46,634 bases of DNA from a virus. Location of the stretch: the IMG/VR virus record IMGVR_UViG_3300038441_000659, positions 1 to 46,634 of that record; one strand, written 5' to 3'. This document shows positions 1-6,977 of the stretch, piece by piece. The notes beneath the pieces are model-generated. The model searched no databases, was not told where the DNA came from, and worked only from the letters and a program-made list of their open reading frames with translations. Both the position numbers and the translations under genes were made by a program. The first letter of the stretch is position 1; every line of letters starts with the position of its first letter.

Positions 1-215
1 TCGGGGGCGGGGGCCGGGGCCTCGGCCGGGGCGGACTGGGCGGCGATCTTGGCGCAGCGCTTGCAGGTGACCTCGCCGGTGACCTTGCTGGCCTTGCGGG
101 TCTTGGTGATGCAGCTACCGGCGGTGCGGTAGGTCTCGGAGCCGCAGATGGTCTTGGTGCCCTCGGCCGCGAGGTGGATGGACTTGCTGTTGCGGAAGGC
201 GACGGTGGTGAACAT
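1..215 (-). CDS. Small cysteine-pair protein, 3'-truncated by the window edge
   Basis: Starts at the ATG at 213-215 with an AGAGGAG ribosome site just upstream, and runs off the left edge. The visible 71 residues begin MFTTVAFRNSK and contain single cysteines followed by a CKRC pair, then an Ala/Pro-rich tail. The cysteines suggest a small metal-binding fold, but no family is recognised. It has its own operator-type promoter at 246-275, so it is probably expressed as a separate short unit. Function unknown. Confidence 0.7.
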   Translation of the reverse strand, partial: MFTTVAFRNSKSIHLAAEGTKTICGSETYRTAGSCITKTRKASKVTGEVTCKRCAKIAAQSAPAEAPAPAP

Positions 216-245
216 TTTGTGCTCCTCTTGGTTGGTGTTGACACA

Positions 246-275
246 ACCTTAGCACGGGTTCCGTGCTTTGTGCAA
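246..275 (-). promoter_or_regulatory. Operator-type promoter
   Basis: Read on the minus strand: TTGCAC (-35), 18-nt spacer holding the palindrome GCACGGAACCCGTGC (252-266), then TAAGGT (-10). It drives the gene starting at 215. The palindrome fills the spacer, so a protein bound there would block RNA polymerase. Confidence 0.75.
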
Positions 276-315
276 CCCCTTTCTGAAAAATCGTCTTGAC
301 CAGGGGATATGAGGC

Positions 316-346
316 CATATGCACACATGGCTATACATGCATATGA
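316..346. repeat. 31-bp AT-rich repeat, copy 1
   Basis: Begins and ends in CATATG and matches 27 of 31 positions of 17902-17932. The core TGGCTATACATGCATATGA is identical in both. It lies in a noncoding gap and is strikingly AT-rich for this genome. Candidate protein-binding or replication-related site; role unknown. Confidence 0.6.
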
Positions 347-367
347 TGTGACCTGCACAAACACGAA

Positions 368-389
368 CGGCCCCGCCGTAGCGGGGCCG
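368..389 (-). terminator. Hairpin terminator
   Basis: Perfect GC-rich stem CGGCCCCG/CGGGGCCG, followed on the minus strand by a T-rich stretch. Placed just after the gene at 403-630. Confidence 0.65.
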
Positions 390-402
390 CAGGTGCTGCG
401 CG

Positions 403-630
403 TCAGCTGACGAACAGCCCGGTGCTCTCCATGACTGTGCCGTCGTAGTCCAGCTCGATTTCCATGGGGTCCAGGGTGTCCATGTGCGCTATCTCGGCGA
501 CCGAGATGGCCAGCGACGCTGCTGCATCGACCTCGTCGTCGAAGACGTACACCATCGCATGCGAGTGCAGGCCGAAGTAGTGGTCGATGACGACGATGTG
601 GCCGGGGGCGAGGGGGAGGTTGGCGTACAT
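403..630 (-). CDS. Small acidic unknown protein
   Basis: 75 residues starting MYANLPLAPGH, with AAGGAG upstream of the ATG. It is acidic, has no cysteine and no membrane segment, and no family is recognised. It forms a complete single-gene unit: operator promoter at 661-690, gene, then terminator at 368-389. This suggests an early or repressor-controlled accessory protein, but that is inference from context only. Confidence 0.75.
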   Translation of the reverse strand: MYANLPLAPGHIVVIDHYFGLHSHAMVYVFDDEVDAAASLAISVAEIAHMDTLDPMEIELDYDGTVMESTGLFVS

Positions 631-660
631 GGTGTGCTCCTTGCGGTTGGTGGTGTGACC

Positions 661-690
661 ACCTTAGCACGGGTTCCGTGCGTTGTGCAA
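661..690 (-). promoter_or_regulatory. Operator-type promoter
   Basis: Minus strand: TTGCAC, spacer with GCACGGAACCCGTGC (667-681), TAAGGT. Nearly the same sequence as the promoter at 246-275. The leader that follows carries the shared CACCAACCG...AAGGAG pattern before the start codon at 630. Confidence 0.78.
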
Positions 691-753
691 CCCCCTGTCT
701 GGAACCTATACGTAGCGAAACTAACGATTCAGTTTCCCCTGGTAGACGCACCA

Positions 754-781
754 ATCGCCCCGCCGGTGAGGGCGGGGCGAT
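754..781 (-). terminator. Hairpin terminator
   Basis: Stem ATCGCCCCGCC/GGCGGGGCGAT with a 6-nt loop, directly after the gene ending at 788. Confidence 0.65.
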
Positions 782-787
782 TGGGGG

Positions 788-1087
788 TCAGAACGCGGTG
801 CAGGTACAGGACGGGCAGTGGTGGGCGCGCGGCGGACTCGGACGCCATGCTGCGCCGTCTTCCAGCCGGTAGCCGTTCGGCAAAATGACCTCGTGGCCTG
901 TCCGGTTGTACAGCGTCCGGCCCTGGCGGATCGCCTCCTCGATCTTGAAATCGTGGAACTCCTCATTGAACGCGTTGCCCACCAGGCAGTCGGTGCAGCC
1001 ACAGCCCTCCGGGTCGATGCCGAAGCCGTTCTCCTTGAAGTCCGTCTTGATGCGAATGCCGTTGTGGTAGTTGTCCTCGTAGCTCAT
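788..1087 (-). CDS. Cysteine-rich small protein
   Basis: 99 residues, MSYEDNYHNG start. It has CGCTDC in the middle (about residues 29-34) and CPSCTC near the C-terminus, a spacing that could bind one zinc ion. The start overlaps the stop of the upstream gene (ATGA at 1084-1087), so the two are translated together. No enzyme motif is visible and no family is recognised. Confidence 0.7.
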   Translation of the reverse strand: MSYEDNYHNGIRIKTDFKENGFGIDPEGCGCTDCLVGNAFNEEFHDFKIEEAIRQGRTLYNRTGHEVILPNGYRLEDGAAWRPSPPRAHHCPSCTCTAF

Positions 1088-1293
1088 TTCGTCACCTGAC
1101 AGTCAGGGCAGCGGTGGCGCAGACCGTAGCCGTACACGGCCCAGTCCTTGGCGAGGAGGTGCAGGTTCGTAGCCTCGCTACTGAGCAGCGTGTCGGGGCG
1201 CGTGAAGGTGAAGTGGTAGACGGTATTGCAGTGGTCGCACTGGACGCGCACCGTCATGTCACCAGACGGTTCCGGGGGTGGCTCGATGGCCAT
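1084..1293 (-). CDS. Zinc-ribbon-like small protein
   Basis: 69 residues. CDHC near residue 20 and CPDC near the C-terminus form the usual four-cysteine zinc ribbon layout. Start at 1293 follows a GAGAGGAC-type ribosome site. It overlaps the next gene by four bases. Probable nucleic-acid or protein adaptor, but the target is unknown. Confidence 0.72.
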   Translation of the reverse strand: MAIEPPPEPSGDMTVRVQCDHCNTVYHFTFTRPDTLLSSEATNLHLLAKDWAVYGYGLRHRCPDCQVTK

Positions 1294-1328
1294 GGGGGTG
1301 TCCTCTCTGTTGGTGGGTGTGGAGACGT

Positions 1329-1352
1329 GGGGCCGCCCGGCGAGGCGGCCCC
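1329..1352 (-). terminator. Hairpin terminator
   Basis: Perfect 9-bp stem GGGGCCGCC/GGCGGCCCC just after the gene ending at 1361. It separates that gene from the next one downstream. Confidence 0.65.
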
Positions 1353-1360
1353 AGCCCGGA

Positions 1361-1537
1361 CTATGCGTAGACGACGCGGATCATGCTGCCGAACCGCGCC
1401 TCACGGGTAGTGCCGTCCTGCATCTTGACGGTGTAGTACCCCGTGAACTCGCCCTTGCCGACGTGCGTCACGACGCCGCGCTGGAAGCGTCCGGGCAGCT
1501 GGACGGTGTCGCCTACGGTGAAGCCTCGCTGTGCCAT
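1361..1537 (-). CDS. KOW/SH3-like small protein
   Basis: 58 residues from the ATG at 1537, which has AGAGGAC upstream. A longer in-frame start exists at 1576 but lies inside the promoter, so the shorter form is preferred. The sequence FTVGDTVQLPGRF then GVVTHVG and YYTVKMQDG looks like a small beta-barrel of the KOW or SH3 type, often RNA- or protein-binding. Single-gene unit with promoter at 1567-1595 and terminator at 1329-1352. Confidence 0.72.
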   Translation of the reverse strand: MAQRGFTVGDTVQLPGRFQRGVVTHVGKGEFTGYYTVKMQDGTTREARFGSMIRVVYA

Positions 1538-1566
1538 GGGATGTCCTCTCTGTTGGTGGTGTGACC

Positions 1567-1595
1567 ACCTTAGCACGCAATCCGTGCATTACCAA
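1567..1595 (-). promoter_or_regulatory. Operator-type promoter (divergent pair, leftward)
   Basis: Minus strand: TTGGTA, 17-nt spacer with GCACGGATTGCGTGC (1573-1587), TAAGGT. It faces away from the promoter at 1645-1673, which carries the same palindrome, so one regulator could control both directions. Confidence 0.7.
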
Positions 1596-1644
1596 CACCC
1601 AGCGGAAACAAACCCGTTGGTACGGTTGACCTGCGGTTTCCTTC

Positions 1645-1673
1645 TTGCATTCGCACGCAATCCGTGCAATGAT
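1645..1673 (+). promoter_or_regulatory. Operator-type promoter (divergent pair, rightward)
   Basis: TTGCAT, 17-nt spacer with GCACGCAATCCGTGC (1653-1667), then AATGAT. It should start a transcript near 1680 that leads into the plus-strand genes beginning at 1821. Confidence 0.68.
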
Positions 1674-1689
1674 GGTCACATCGAGCACA

Positions 1690-1790
1690 CCGCCCCACCG
1701 CTGGCCCCGCAAGGGCATCGCGGGAGCCCTGGCCGGGCGGTGGTGCCGTGGCCGTCACTCCAGGGGGTGGCGCAACCGCCACGGCACAGC
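1690..1790 (+). promoter_or_regulatory. Structured 5' leader
   Basis: Long GC-rich leader between the promoter at 1645-1673 and the gene at 1821. Two large stems are visible: CACCGC (1696-1701) with GCGGTG (1737-1742) enclosing further pairs, and GTGCCGTGG (1743-1751) with CCACGGCAC (1779-1787). No known riboswitch is recognised. It could be a regulatory leader or a processed RNA. Confidence 0.4.
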
Positions 1791-1820
1791 TCACCCAAAC
1801 CACCACGAAAGGACACCCCT

Positions 1821-2051
1821 ATGGACAACACTGCCTACCCGGCCCGGCTGCTGCTGATGCCGGGAACGATCATCCCCCGCCCGCACCAGATTCCGGGCAT
1901 GGAATACGAGTTCTACGACACGCTGGAAATCCTGGACGGATACCCCGGCAACTGGCTGGCGCTGGCCCGCGCAGGCCGGGAAAGCCACGTGTACCGCATC
2001 GGCGACTACGCCGGTAACACGCTGAGGGCAGAGCGGGTCGGTGTTCGCTGA
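1821..2051 (+). CDS. Small unknown protein
   Basis: 76 residues, ATG at 1821 with GAAAGGA upstream. Sequence MDNTAYPARLLLMPGT... has no recognisable motif. It is the first gene of a short operon: its TGA overlaps the next ATG (TGATG at 2049-2053). It is preceded by an unusually long structured leader. Confidence 0.7.
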   Translation: MDNTAYPARLLLMPGTIIPRPHQIPGMEYEFYDTLEILDGYPGNWLALARAGRESHVYRIGDYAGNTLRAERVGVR

Positions 2052-2239
2052 TGTCCTGGGCACAGACACGCGTTGCCTTCTGCGGCGCGCCCCACGGTGC
2101 GCGCCCGTGCCCCGGCCACGTGCTGCGGGTGACCACGCACACCGCGACGGATCGTGTGGTCGTGGCGCTGGACGGCGTGGAATTGGTGATGCACCCGGAT
2201 GTGTTCGCGGTGCTGCGCGCCATGGTGGACGCCGCGTGA
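2051..2239 (+). CDS. Small unknown protein
   Basis: 62 residues, MSWAQTRVAFCGAPHG. Start overlaps the previous stop and its own stop overlaps the next GTG, so it is translationally coupled on both sides. Two cysteines near the N-terminus; no family recognised. Confidence 0.65.
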   Translation: MSWAQTRVAFCGAPHGARPCPGHVLRVTTHTATDRVVVALDGVELVMHPDVFAVLRAMVDAA

Positions 2240-2517
2240 GCGCGCATGCGTTGGGGGCCATCCACCGGGTGCGCGCACGGAACTTCACCGTGGCGGTGTA
2301 CGCCGGGGCGGGCACGGACGGCATCGGCCGGTGGATAGGTATACGGCGGAAATACGCCCGCCTGTATCTGGATATGGAGTGGGAAGTGCCTCCGTCAGGC
2401 AGAGGCGGCAGCGTCGAATCCGTGGGCGAATACCTGGGCATGCTGCCGCCCGACGTCACCGTCGACACCCGCCCCGACAACACCCTCTTGTTCGACATCC
2501 TGAACGTGCTGCACTGA
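2236..2517 (+). CDS. Small unknown protein
   Basis: 93 residues from a GTG at 2236 that overlaps the upstream TGA (GTGA). The frame extends further upstream, but that part is a shadow of the previous genes. Contains VAVYAGAGTDGIGRWIGIRR and an acidic C-terminal half. No family recognised. Confidence 0.65.
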   Translation: MSAHALGAIHRVRARNFTVAVYAGAGTDGIGRWIGIRRKYARLYLDMEWEVPPSGRGGSVESVGEYLGMLPPDVTVDTRPDNTLLFDILNVLH

Positions 2518-2522
2518 CGGGG

Positions 2523-2552
2523 TTGCATAAGGCACGGAACACGTGCTAAGGT
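2523..2552 (+). promoter_or_regulatory. Operator-type promoter
   Basis: TTGCAT, 18-nt spacer with GCACGGAACACGTGC (2532-2546), TAAGGT. One of the best matches to the family. It drives the gene at 2581 and possibly the tRNA-like gene and operon that follow. Confidence 0.78.
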
Positions 2553-2580
2553 GATCTCACACCAACCGAAAGGACACGAA

Positions 2581-2763
2581 ATGTCGAACTCCACCGCCCC
2601 GGCCCTCTCCGCGCAGGCCGAGCGCTACGCCGCCCGCATCGCGGAGTGGTCGGCGGAATCGCTGCTGGACTCCTTGGCGCACATCGCACGCCAGAACAAA
2701 TACGGCGAAAACGACGAGCAGATGCAGGTGATCCGCGCCGAGGTTCTGCGCCGCATGCGCTGA
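2581..2763 (+). CDS. Small helical unknown protein
   Basis: 60 residues from ATG 2581, with the shared ACCGAAAGGACACGA leader directly before it. A longer in-frame start lies inside the promoter and is rejected. The protein is charged and mostly helical by appearance (SAQAERYAARIAEWSAESLL). Function unknown. Confidence 0.72.
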   Translation: MSNSTAPALSAQAERYAARIAEWSAESLLDSLAHIARQNKYGENDEQMQVIRAEVLRRMR

Positions 2764-2798
2764 TCCACCCGGCCGGGGCCTACGGGCTCCGGCCACCC

Positions 2799-2866
2799 GG
2801 GGCGTCCGACTGGACGATGGGCCTGCTACTCCCCAGCAGGCGGAGGTTCGATTCCTCCACGCCCCA
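2799..2866 (+). tRNA. tRNA-like gene with a reduced D-arm (Gly-like)
   Basis: 68 nt. The acceptor stem GGGGCGT/ACGCCCC pairs 7 of 7, the T-arm GGAGG-TTCGATT-CCTCC is perfect, and the anticodon stem CCTGCT/AGCAGG pairs 6 bp around ACTCCCC. The anticodon reads UCC or CCC (Gly) depending on the register, and the expected U33 is out of place. The D-arm region (2806-2821) is short and lacks a normal D-loop. Either a degenerate phage tRNA or a tRNA mimic. It sits between two genes and is followed directly by a ribosome site, so it may be processed from the mRNA. Confidence 0.5.
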
Positions 2867-2897
2867 CGCACACACCATCAACCGAAAGGACACCACC

Positions 2898-3302
2898 ATG
2901 GGAGACCGCGCCAACATCTACTTCGTAGACCGTGACTCCATCACCGACGACACCATCGGCATCTACCTGTACACGCACTGGAACGGTAGCGAGTGGCCGG
3001 AGATGCTGCGGGCGGCACTCAAGGCCGACATGGCGCAACGGCGCTGGAGCGATGAGTCGTACCTGCTGCGCATTCTGGTGGATCAGGTATTCAAGGACGT
3101 CCGGGACTCGGAGACCGGCGGCGGCATCGGCACCACGCGGACGCGTGGGGAGTACCCCGTCATCGTGGTGGACGCCGCGCGCCGCCAGGTCGGGTTCGCC
3201 GAGGAGGGCCGCGAGAACAACCGCAGCAGCTGGCAGGCCATGGTCAGCTACGAAGACTTCGTGGCCCAGGAACGCGCCGACTACCCGAAGGACATGCTGT
3301 GA
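2898..3302 (+). CDS. Conserved-looking phage protein of unknown function
   Basis: 134 residues from ATG 2898, preceded by the shared leader ACCGAAAGGACACCACC. Begins MGDRANIYFVDRDS and contains YLYTHWNGSEW and a W-rich C-terminal part. It looks like a soluble globular protein. I do not recognise a catalytic motif. Its stop overlaps the next GTG start, placing it first in a five-gene run up to 4554. Confidence 0.75.
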   Translation: MGDRANIYFVDRDSITDDTIGIYLYTHWNGSEWPEMLRAALKADMAQRRWSDESYLLRILVDQVFKDVRDSETGGGIGTTRTRGEYPVIVVDAARRQVGFAEEGRENNRSSWQAMVSYEDFVAQERADYPKDML

Positions 3303-3817
3303 ACACGCATCCCCTGACCCCCACCGTCACGCCGAACGACATCCACCGCGATCACCGTGGCTGGGTCATCCGTGCGGGCTGCGTGGTGGACGGCTTCCCC
3401 GGCGAAGTCGAGATCATCAGCAACGCCGAGAACCGCCGCTACAACAGCGCCGTCGTGTCGGTGTTCGATTCCGCCCGGATGACCTGGATGTCGGTGTACA
3501 TCATGCCGGGGCAGCACGTGCAGAACCTGCCGGTGCTCCCCGACGCCGACGCCAGCATGGCCGAGCTGAACCGGCTGGCCGAATACCTGCACCAGACGGC
3601 CACGTTCATTCTCACCACGGCGCGCACGCGACAGGCAGAGGTGGACGCCGAGGCGGCCATCACCGTAGACCGTTTGAAGTCCCAGGCGTATCGCCAGTGG
3701 GCGGCAGCCGAGAGGGCCGCCGCGCAGTACACCGACGCCGGAGACATCACCGTGGGCGACACGCAGGTGCCCGTCAGCGTCAAGACCGAGGAGGCCGACG
3801 ATGTCCCCGATCAGTAA
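3299..3817 (+). CDS. Unknown protein with a helical C-terminal half
   Basis: 172 residues from a GTG at 3299 (GTGA overlap with the previous stop). The N-terminal half resembles a small beta-domain (GWVIRAGCVVDGFPGEVEI). The C-terminal half is alanine- and arginine-rich and probably a long helix (RTRQAEVDAEAAITVDRLK). No family recognised. Overlaps the next gene by 17 bases. Confidence 0.72.
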   Translation: MNTHPLTPTVTPNDIHRDHRGWVIRAGCVVDGFPGEVEIISNAENRRYNSAVVSVFDSARMTWMSVYIMPGQHVQNLPVLPDADASMAELNRLAEYLHQTATFILTTARTRQAEVDAEAAITVDRLKSQAYRQWAAAERAAAQYTDAGDITVGDTQVPVSVKTEEADDVPDQ

Positions 3818-4250
3818 CTGGCCGCCGCTGATCAATGCCCTGGTCCACATCGTGGAGCATCCCGAGGACTACGACCAGACCGTCTGGAAGTGCGGCACCA
3901 CGCACTGTGTAGCGGGGTGGATTACCCAGCTGGCGGGGTGGAATTGGATCAACAACGTCCACGTCATGCCTCCCGGGCATAGCGATCCCGACGACTCCAT
4001 GGGCGTCGGCGATGCCGCCTTCCAGATTCTGGGTGTCCCCGTCAACGACGTCGAAGACTCCGAGTGGATGGAACTCGACTACGGGCTGTTCGGTGCGGAT
4101 CGGCCGTGGTTCGCCATCCTGGACATGGTGTTCCGCATGGCTCTGGAAGACGGCATCAAGTTCCCCGGCGCGCTGGTGGGCGAACTCATCAACGTAGGCG
4201 TGCTCGATCCCGTCGAGCACCAGACGCTCTTGGAAGGACTCCGCGCATGA
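3801..4250 (+). CDS. Unknown protein with CGTTHCVAGW motif
   Basis: 149 residues, ATG 3801. The WKCGTTHCVAGWITQLAGW segment near residue 30 has two cysteines and a histidine and resembles a motif I have seen in actinophage proteins of unknown function. The rest is acidic and helical. The ATGA overlap with the next gene shows translational coupling. Function unknown. Confidence 0.72.
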   Translation: MSPISNWPPLINALVHIVEHPEDYDQTVWKCGTTHCVAGWITQLAGWNWINNVHVMPPGHSDPDDSMGVGDAAFQILGVPVNDVEDSEWMELDYGLFGADRPWFAILDMVFRMALEDGIKFPGALVGELINVGVLDPVEHQTLLEGLRA

Positions 4251-4399
4251 TCGACATCCTGTTGGCGTTGCTGCTGGGCGTGCTGCCCATCGACCCGATC
4301 CGCCCGGCTCCGGCGCTGGTGGCACCGGAAGGCACCGTGCGCACCATCCCCGACCCGCTGCCCTACGTGCTGGACGAGCTGTACTGGGGTGCCCGGTGA
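4247..4399 (+). CDS. Small membrane or secreted protein
   Basis: 50 residues. The N-terminus MIDILLALLLGVLP is a short hydrophobic segment fitting a membrane anchor or signal-like helix, followed by a proline-rich and then acidic tail. Start overlaps the previous stop. Confidence 0.6.
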   Translation: MIDILLALLLGVLPIDPIRPAPALVAPEGTVRTIPDPLPYVLDELYWGAR

Positions 4400-4554
4400 T
4401 GATGGCCTCAGAACTGATCGCCAGCCTGAGGCGCATGGTCGAGTACTACGGCGACCACAAGGTGGAACTCGGCAACAGCACCGCAGACAGCGTGATGCTG
4501 TACGACGTTCCCGGGGTCATCGTCATCAGTACGCAGACCTTCCAACCTCGCTAA
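4399..4554 (+). CDS. Small unknown protein
   Basis: 51 residues, ATG at 4399 overlapping the upstream TGA (a second ATG follows at 4402). Sequence MMASELIASLRRMVEYYGDHKVEL looks like a compact helix-strand domain. Last gene before the convergent terminator at 4567-4605. Confidence 0.6.
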   Translation: MMASELIASLRRMVEYYGDHKVELGNSTADSVMLYDVPGVIVISTQTFQPR

Positions 4555-4566
4555 TATCGCAGCCAG

Positions 4567-4605
4567 CCCCGGACGCGGCCATACCCACAGCCGCCGCGTC
4601 CGGGG
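4567..4605. terminator. Bidirectional terminator
   Basis: 12-bp perfect stem CCCCGGACGCGG/CCGCGTCCGGGG between the end of the plus-strand run and the end of the minus-strand terminase gene. It can stop transcription from either side. Confidence 0.7.
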
Positions 4606-4615
4606 CCTTCCCTTG

Positions 4616-6241
4616 TCAGCCGACCTTACGGGCCAGCCACGCGGGGGCTTGCCGGGTGCTTTCGGCGGCCGGGGTAGCCAGCGTGGCCACGTTGCCCCGC
4701 ACCTTGGCGAGGTGGTCGTGGGCAATCACCGACGCGGCCACACGGTCGGGCTGGTGCTGCCCGACTTGCCACTGCCGTGCCTGCGACTCCATGACGGACA
4801 GTTCTTCCCCCAGAACAGCGCAGGTGCCCGTCTCCACGGCCTGCCGGAGCATGCCGCTGCGAGCCACCGCGTCGCCGGTCTCGTACCACTTGCGTACCCG
4901 GTAGAGCAGCTGCTCCAGGTGGGCGCGCACCTGCGGGGACAGACCGGGCCGGGGGACACCAGGACTGATCCACAGCCTGTCCAAGATGTTCCGCTTGACC
5001 ACGTTGATGTACGTCAGCCCAGCGGTGTACGCCTCCACCACGATGTCGGTAGCCCAGGTCTCGAGGGCGAGGTCCACCGCTGCCGCCGCCCACTGGTCGG
5101 ACGTCATCTGCGCGGATCGGTCGTGCGTCAGCAGCACCCGGCCGTCCGCCAGCAAGGCCGCACCGATCACGCCTGCCTCGTCACCTTCGCCGGACTCGGC
5201 CGGGTCCACCGCGACGATGCGGACCAGCGTCCGATCGGGCATCTCGGCTACGCGGTGGTCATCGAACCACTGCCCCGAGAACAGGCCGCCCTCCGGCACG
5301 ATGGGGCTGCCCTGGAACAGCGCGTTCCACACGCGCTTGCCCACGCTGCGCTCGATCTCTTCCCAGTCGGCGGCGGTACGTCCGCGCGCACTCTCCAACG
5401 GCGTACCGTGCTCACGGCCCAGGGCGTCGGGCAGGTCGCGGTGCCGTACCGCCGGAATGCTCAGGTAGCGCCAGGTGCGCTGTTCCGCCGGTAGCGCGCG
5501 CTGCTCCTTGAGGATGGTCGCCGCGAGGTCGTCCGGGTGCCACCGGGTCTGGATCAGGATGGTGGACGCGCCCGGCGCGAGACGGGTCCGCGCGACAGAC
5601 CGGTACCACGTATCCACCTTGTGCCGGATGGCCGCGCTGTCGGCCTCCTGCATGTTCTTGTAGGGATCGTCGATGATCAGTAGGTCGGCCCGGCGGCCGG
5701 TGATGCTGGCGTCGCGGCCCGCTGCCACCAGACCGCCGCCCTCCATGATGCGCCAGTTGGCCGTCGCGCTCTTGGCCGGATGAAGCTGATAGCCCAGCCG
5801 GTCCACCAGCGGCGCACCGGTGAGGGCGTCCACCGCGCCGGTGCCGAACTCCTCGATGAACGCCTTCGCCAGGCCGGAATGTTCTTCGGCCAGGCCGTCC
5901 GCGTAGGTGAGCAGCATGATGCGCCACTCCGGGTGCAGCTGGAGCGCGCGCAGGGGCGTCCACACCGCGCAGAGGTAGGACTTGAACTCCTGCGGCGGCG
6001 CGGTGACCAGCAAGTTCCGCCCGCGCCCGCGCAGTACTTGCTCCACCGCGCGGGACACCATTTCCACCGCTGGAGTGATGGTGTAGGTCGGCGTGCACAG
6101 CTTGGCCAGGTCCGCTGGGTGCTGGGCTGCGCGCTGGACCGCCTGCCGGGCACGCTCTGCTCGGATGCGCGCCATGACGGCGGCGATCCGGGGATGCTCC
6201 CACTCCTCGATTGTGGAACGGATCTGTTCCAAACTGGTCAT
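4616..6241 (-). CDS. Terminase large subunit
   Basis: 541 residues. This is the ATP-driven motor and nuclease that cuts concatemeric DNA and packages it into the prohead. The N-terminal ATPase has a phosphate-loop-like TAPPQEFKS (about residue 80, a common deviant form in terminases) and Walker B LLIIDD (about residue 188). The C-terminal nuclease begins at VAVDPAESG (about residue 340), which supplies the first metal-binding aspartate. Length is normal for the family. No clear small-subunit gene is adjacent; the protein at 15364-15861 is a distant candidate. It lies downstream of the DNA-modification genes in the same minus-strand block. Confidence 0.93.
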   Translation of the reverse strand: MTSLEQIRSTIEEWEHPRIAAVMARIRAERARQAVQRAAQHPADLAKLCTPTYTITPAVEMVSRAVEQVLRGRGRNLLVTAPPQEFKSYLCAVWTPLRALQLHPEWRIMLLTYADGLAEEHSGLAKAFIEEFGTGAVDALTGAPLVDRLGYQLHPAKSATANWRIMEGGGLVAAGRDASITGRRADLLIIDDPYKNMQEADSAAIRHKVDTWYRSVARTRLAPGASTILIQTRWHPDDLAATILKEQRALPAEQRTWRYLSIPAVRHRDLPDALGREHGTPLESARGRTAADWEEIERSVGKRVWNALFQGSPIVPEGGLFSGQWFDDHRVAEMPDRTLVRIVAVDPAESGEGDEAGVIGAALLADGRVLLTHDRSAQMTSDQWAAAAVDLALETWATDIVVEAYTAGLTYINVVKRNILDRLWISPGVPRPGLSPQVRAHLEQLLYRVRKWYETGDAVARSGMLRQAVETGTCAVLGEELSVMESQARQWQVGQHQPDRVAASVIAHDHLAKVRGNVATLATPAAESTRQAPAWLARKVG

Positions 6242-6245
6242 AGCG

Positions 6246-6977
6246 CTACTCCTCGATCGAATTCACCGCGTCCGCAAGGGCCTGGTTCAGACCCTCGTTG
6301 ATGTAGGCCGCACCGTGTCGCCCGTCGAACAAGTACCCCCGCGCGTAGGCCAGCGCCCCGTTCCAGGTCCGCCAGTTGGCCGGGTTCCACCACGGCTGAA
6401 ACCGCCGGGTGACCACCGCGTCGAGCACCTTGCTGCCCCACAGCAGCACGTCGTTCGGGGTGCGGACGGACATCCACTCCACGATGGGCGGCAGCGTACG
6501 CAGCGGGTTGCCCACCGGCAACGCGGTGATGGGGTCACCGATGGCCGCTGCCCACCACACAGGGAAGTCCTCGTCGTTGATGTGCCGCTCCCCCAGAATG
6601 CCGTATCCCTCGGTCGGCGCGGTGCGGATGCGCCCACCGACCGGGCGCGCACCATCGGCGATGAGCGCCACACCCGCCAGCTCGAGTTCCGGGTGCAGGC
6701 CGTCGCCGATCTCGGCGGCGAGGTCGCCCGCGATTACCGCGCCCTGACTGTAGCCGCCGATGACGGCGAGGTTCGGCGTCGCGCGCACGGCTTCGCGCAG
6801 GGCGGTCTTGCCCATCTCCACCGATTCCCGGTACGACATGCGCTGCCCGAATTCCGCCGGGTAGGGCACGATCACCGGCCGGAAGCGCCGCGTGTCCAGC
6901 CGCGCCAGGAAGTCTTCCGTCACGCCGTCACCGCCGTGCGGCCAGCCGGTGCCGGGCAGCATGAATACGTCGATCAT
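6246..6977 (-). CDS. lysB: LysB-like esterase (cutinase fold)
   Basis: 243 residues from ATG 6977; longer in-frame extensions are shadow of the next gene. An alpha/beta hydrolase with the nucleophile motif GGYSQGAV (about residue 96), as in cutinases and mycobacteriophage LysB. LysB cuts the ester bond between mycolic acids and arabinogalactan, opening the outer envelope in the last step of lysis. Its presence is the main evidence for a mycolic-acid-containing host. It is far from the amidase endolysin (31180-32043), which is unusual since lysis genes are often grouped. Confidence 0.85.
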   Translation of the reverse strand: MIDVFMLPGTGWPHGGDGVTEDFLARLDTRRFRPVIVPYPAEFGQRMSYRESVEMGKTALREAVRATPNLAVIGGYSQGAVIAGDLAAEIGDGLHPELELAGVALIADGARPVGGRIRTAPTEGYGILGERHINDEDFPVWWAAAIGDPITALPVGNPLRTLPPIVEWMSVRTPNDVLLWGSKVLDAVVTRRFQPWWNPANWRTWNGALAYARGYLFDGRHGAAYINEGLNQALADAVNSIEE

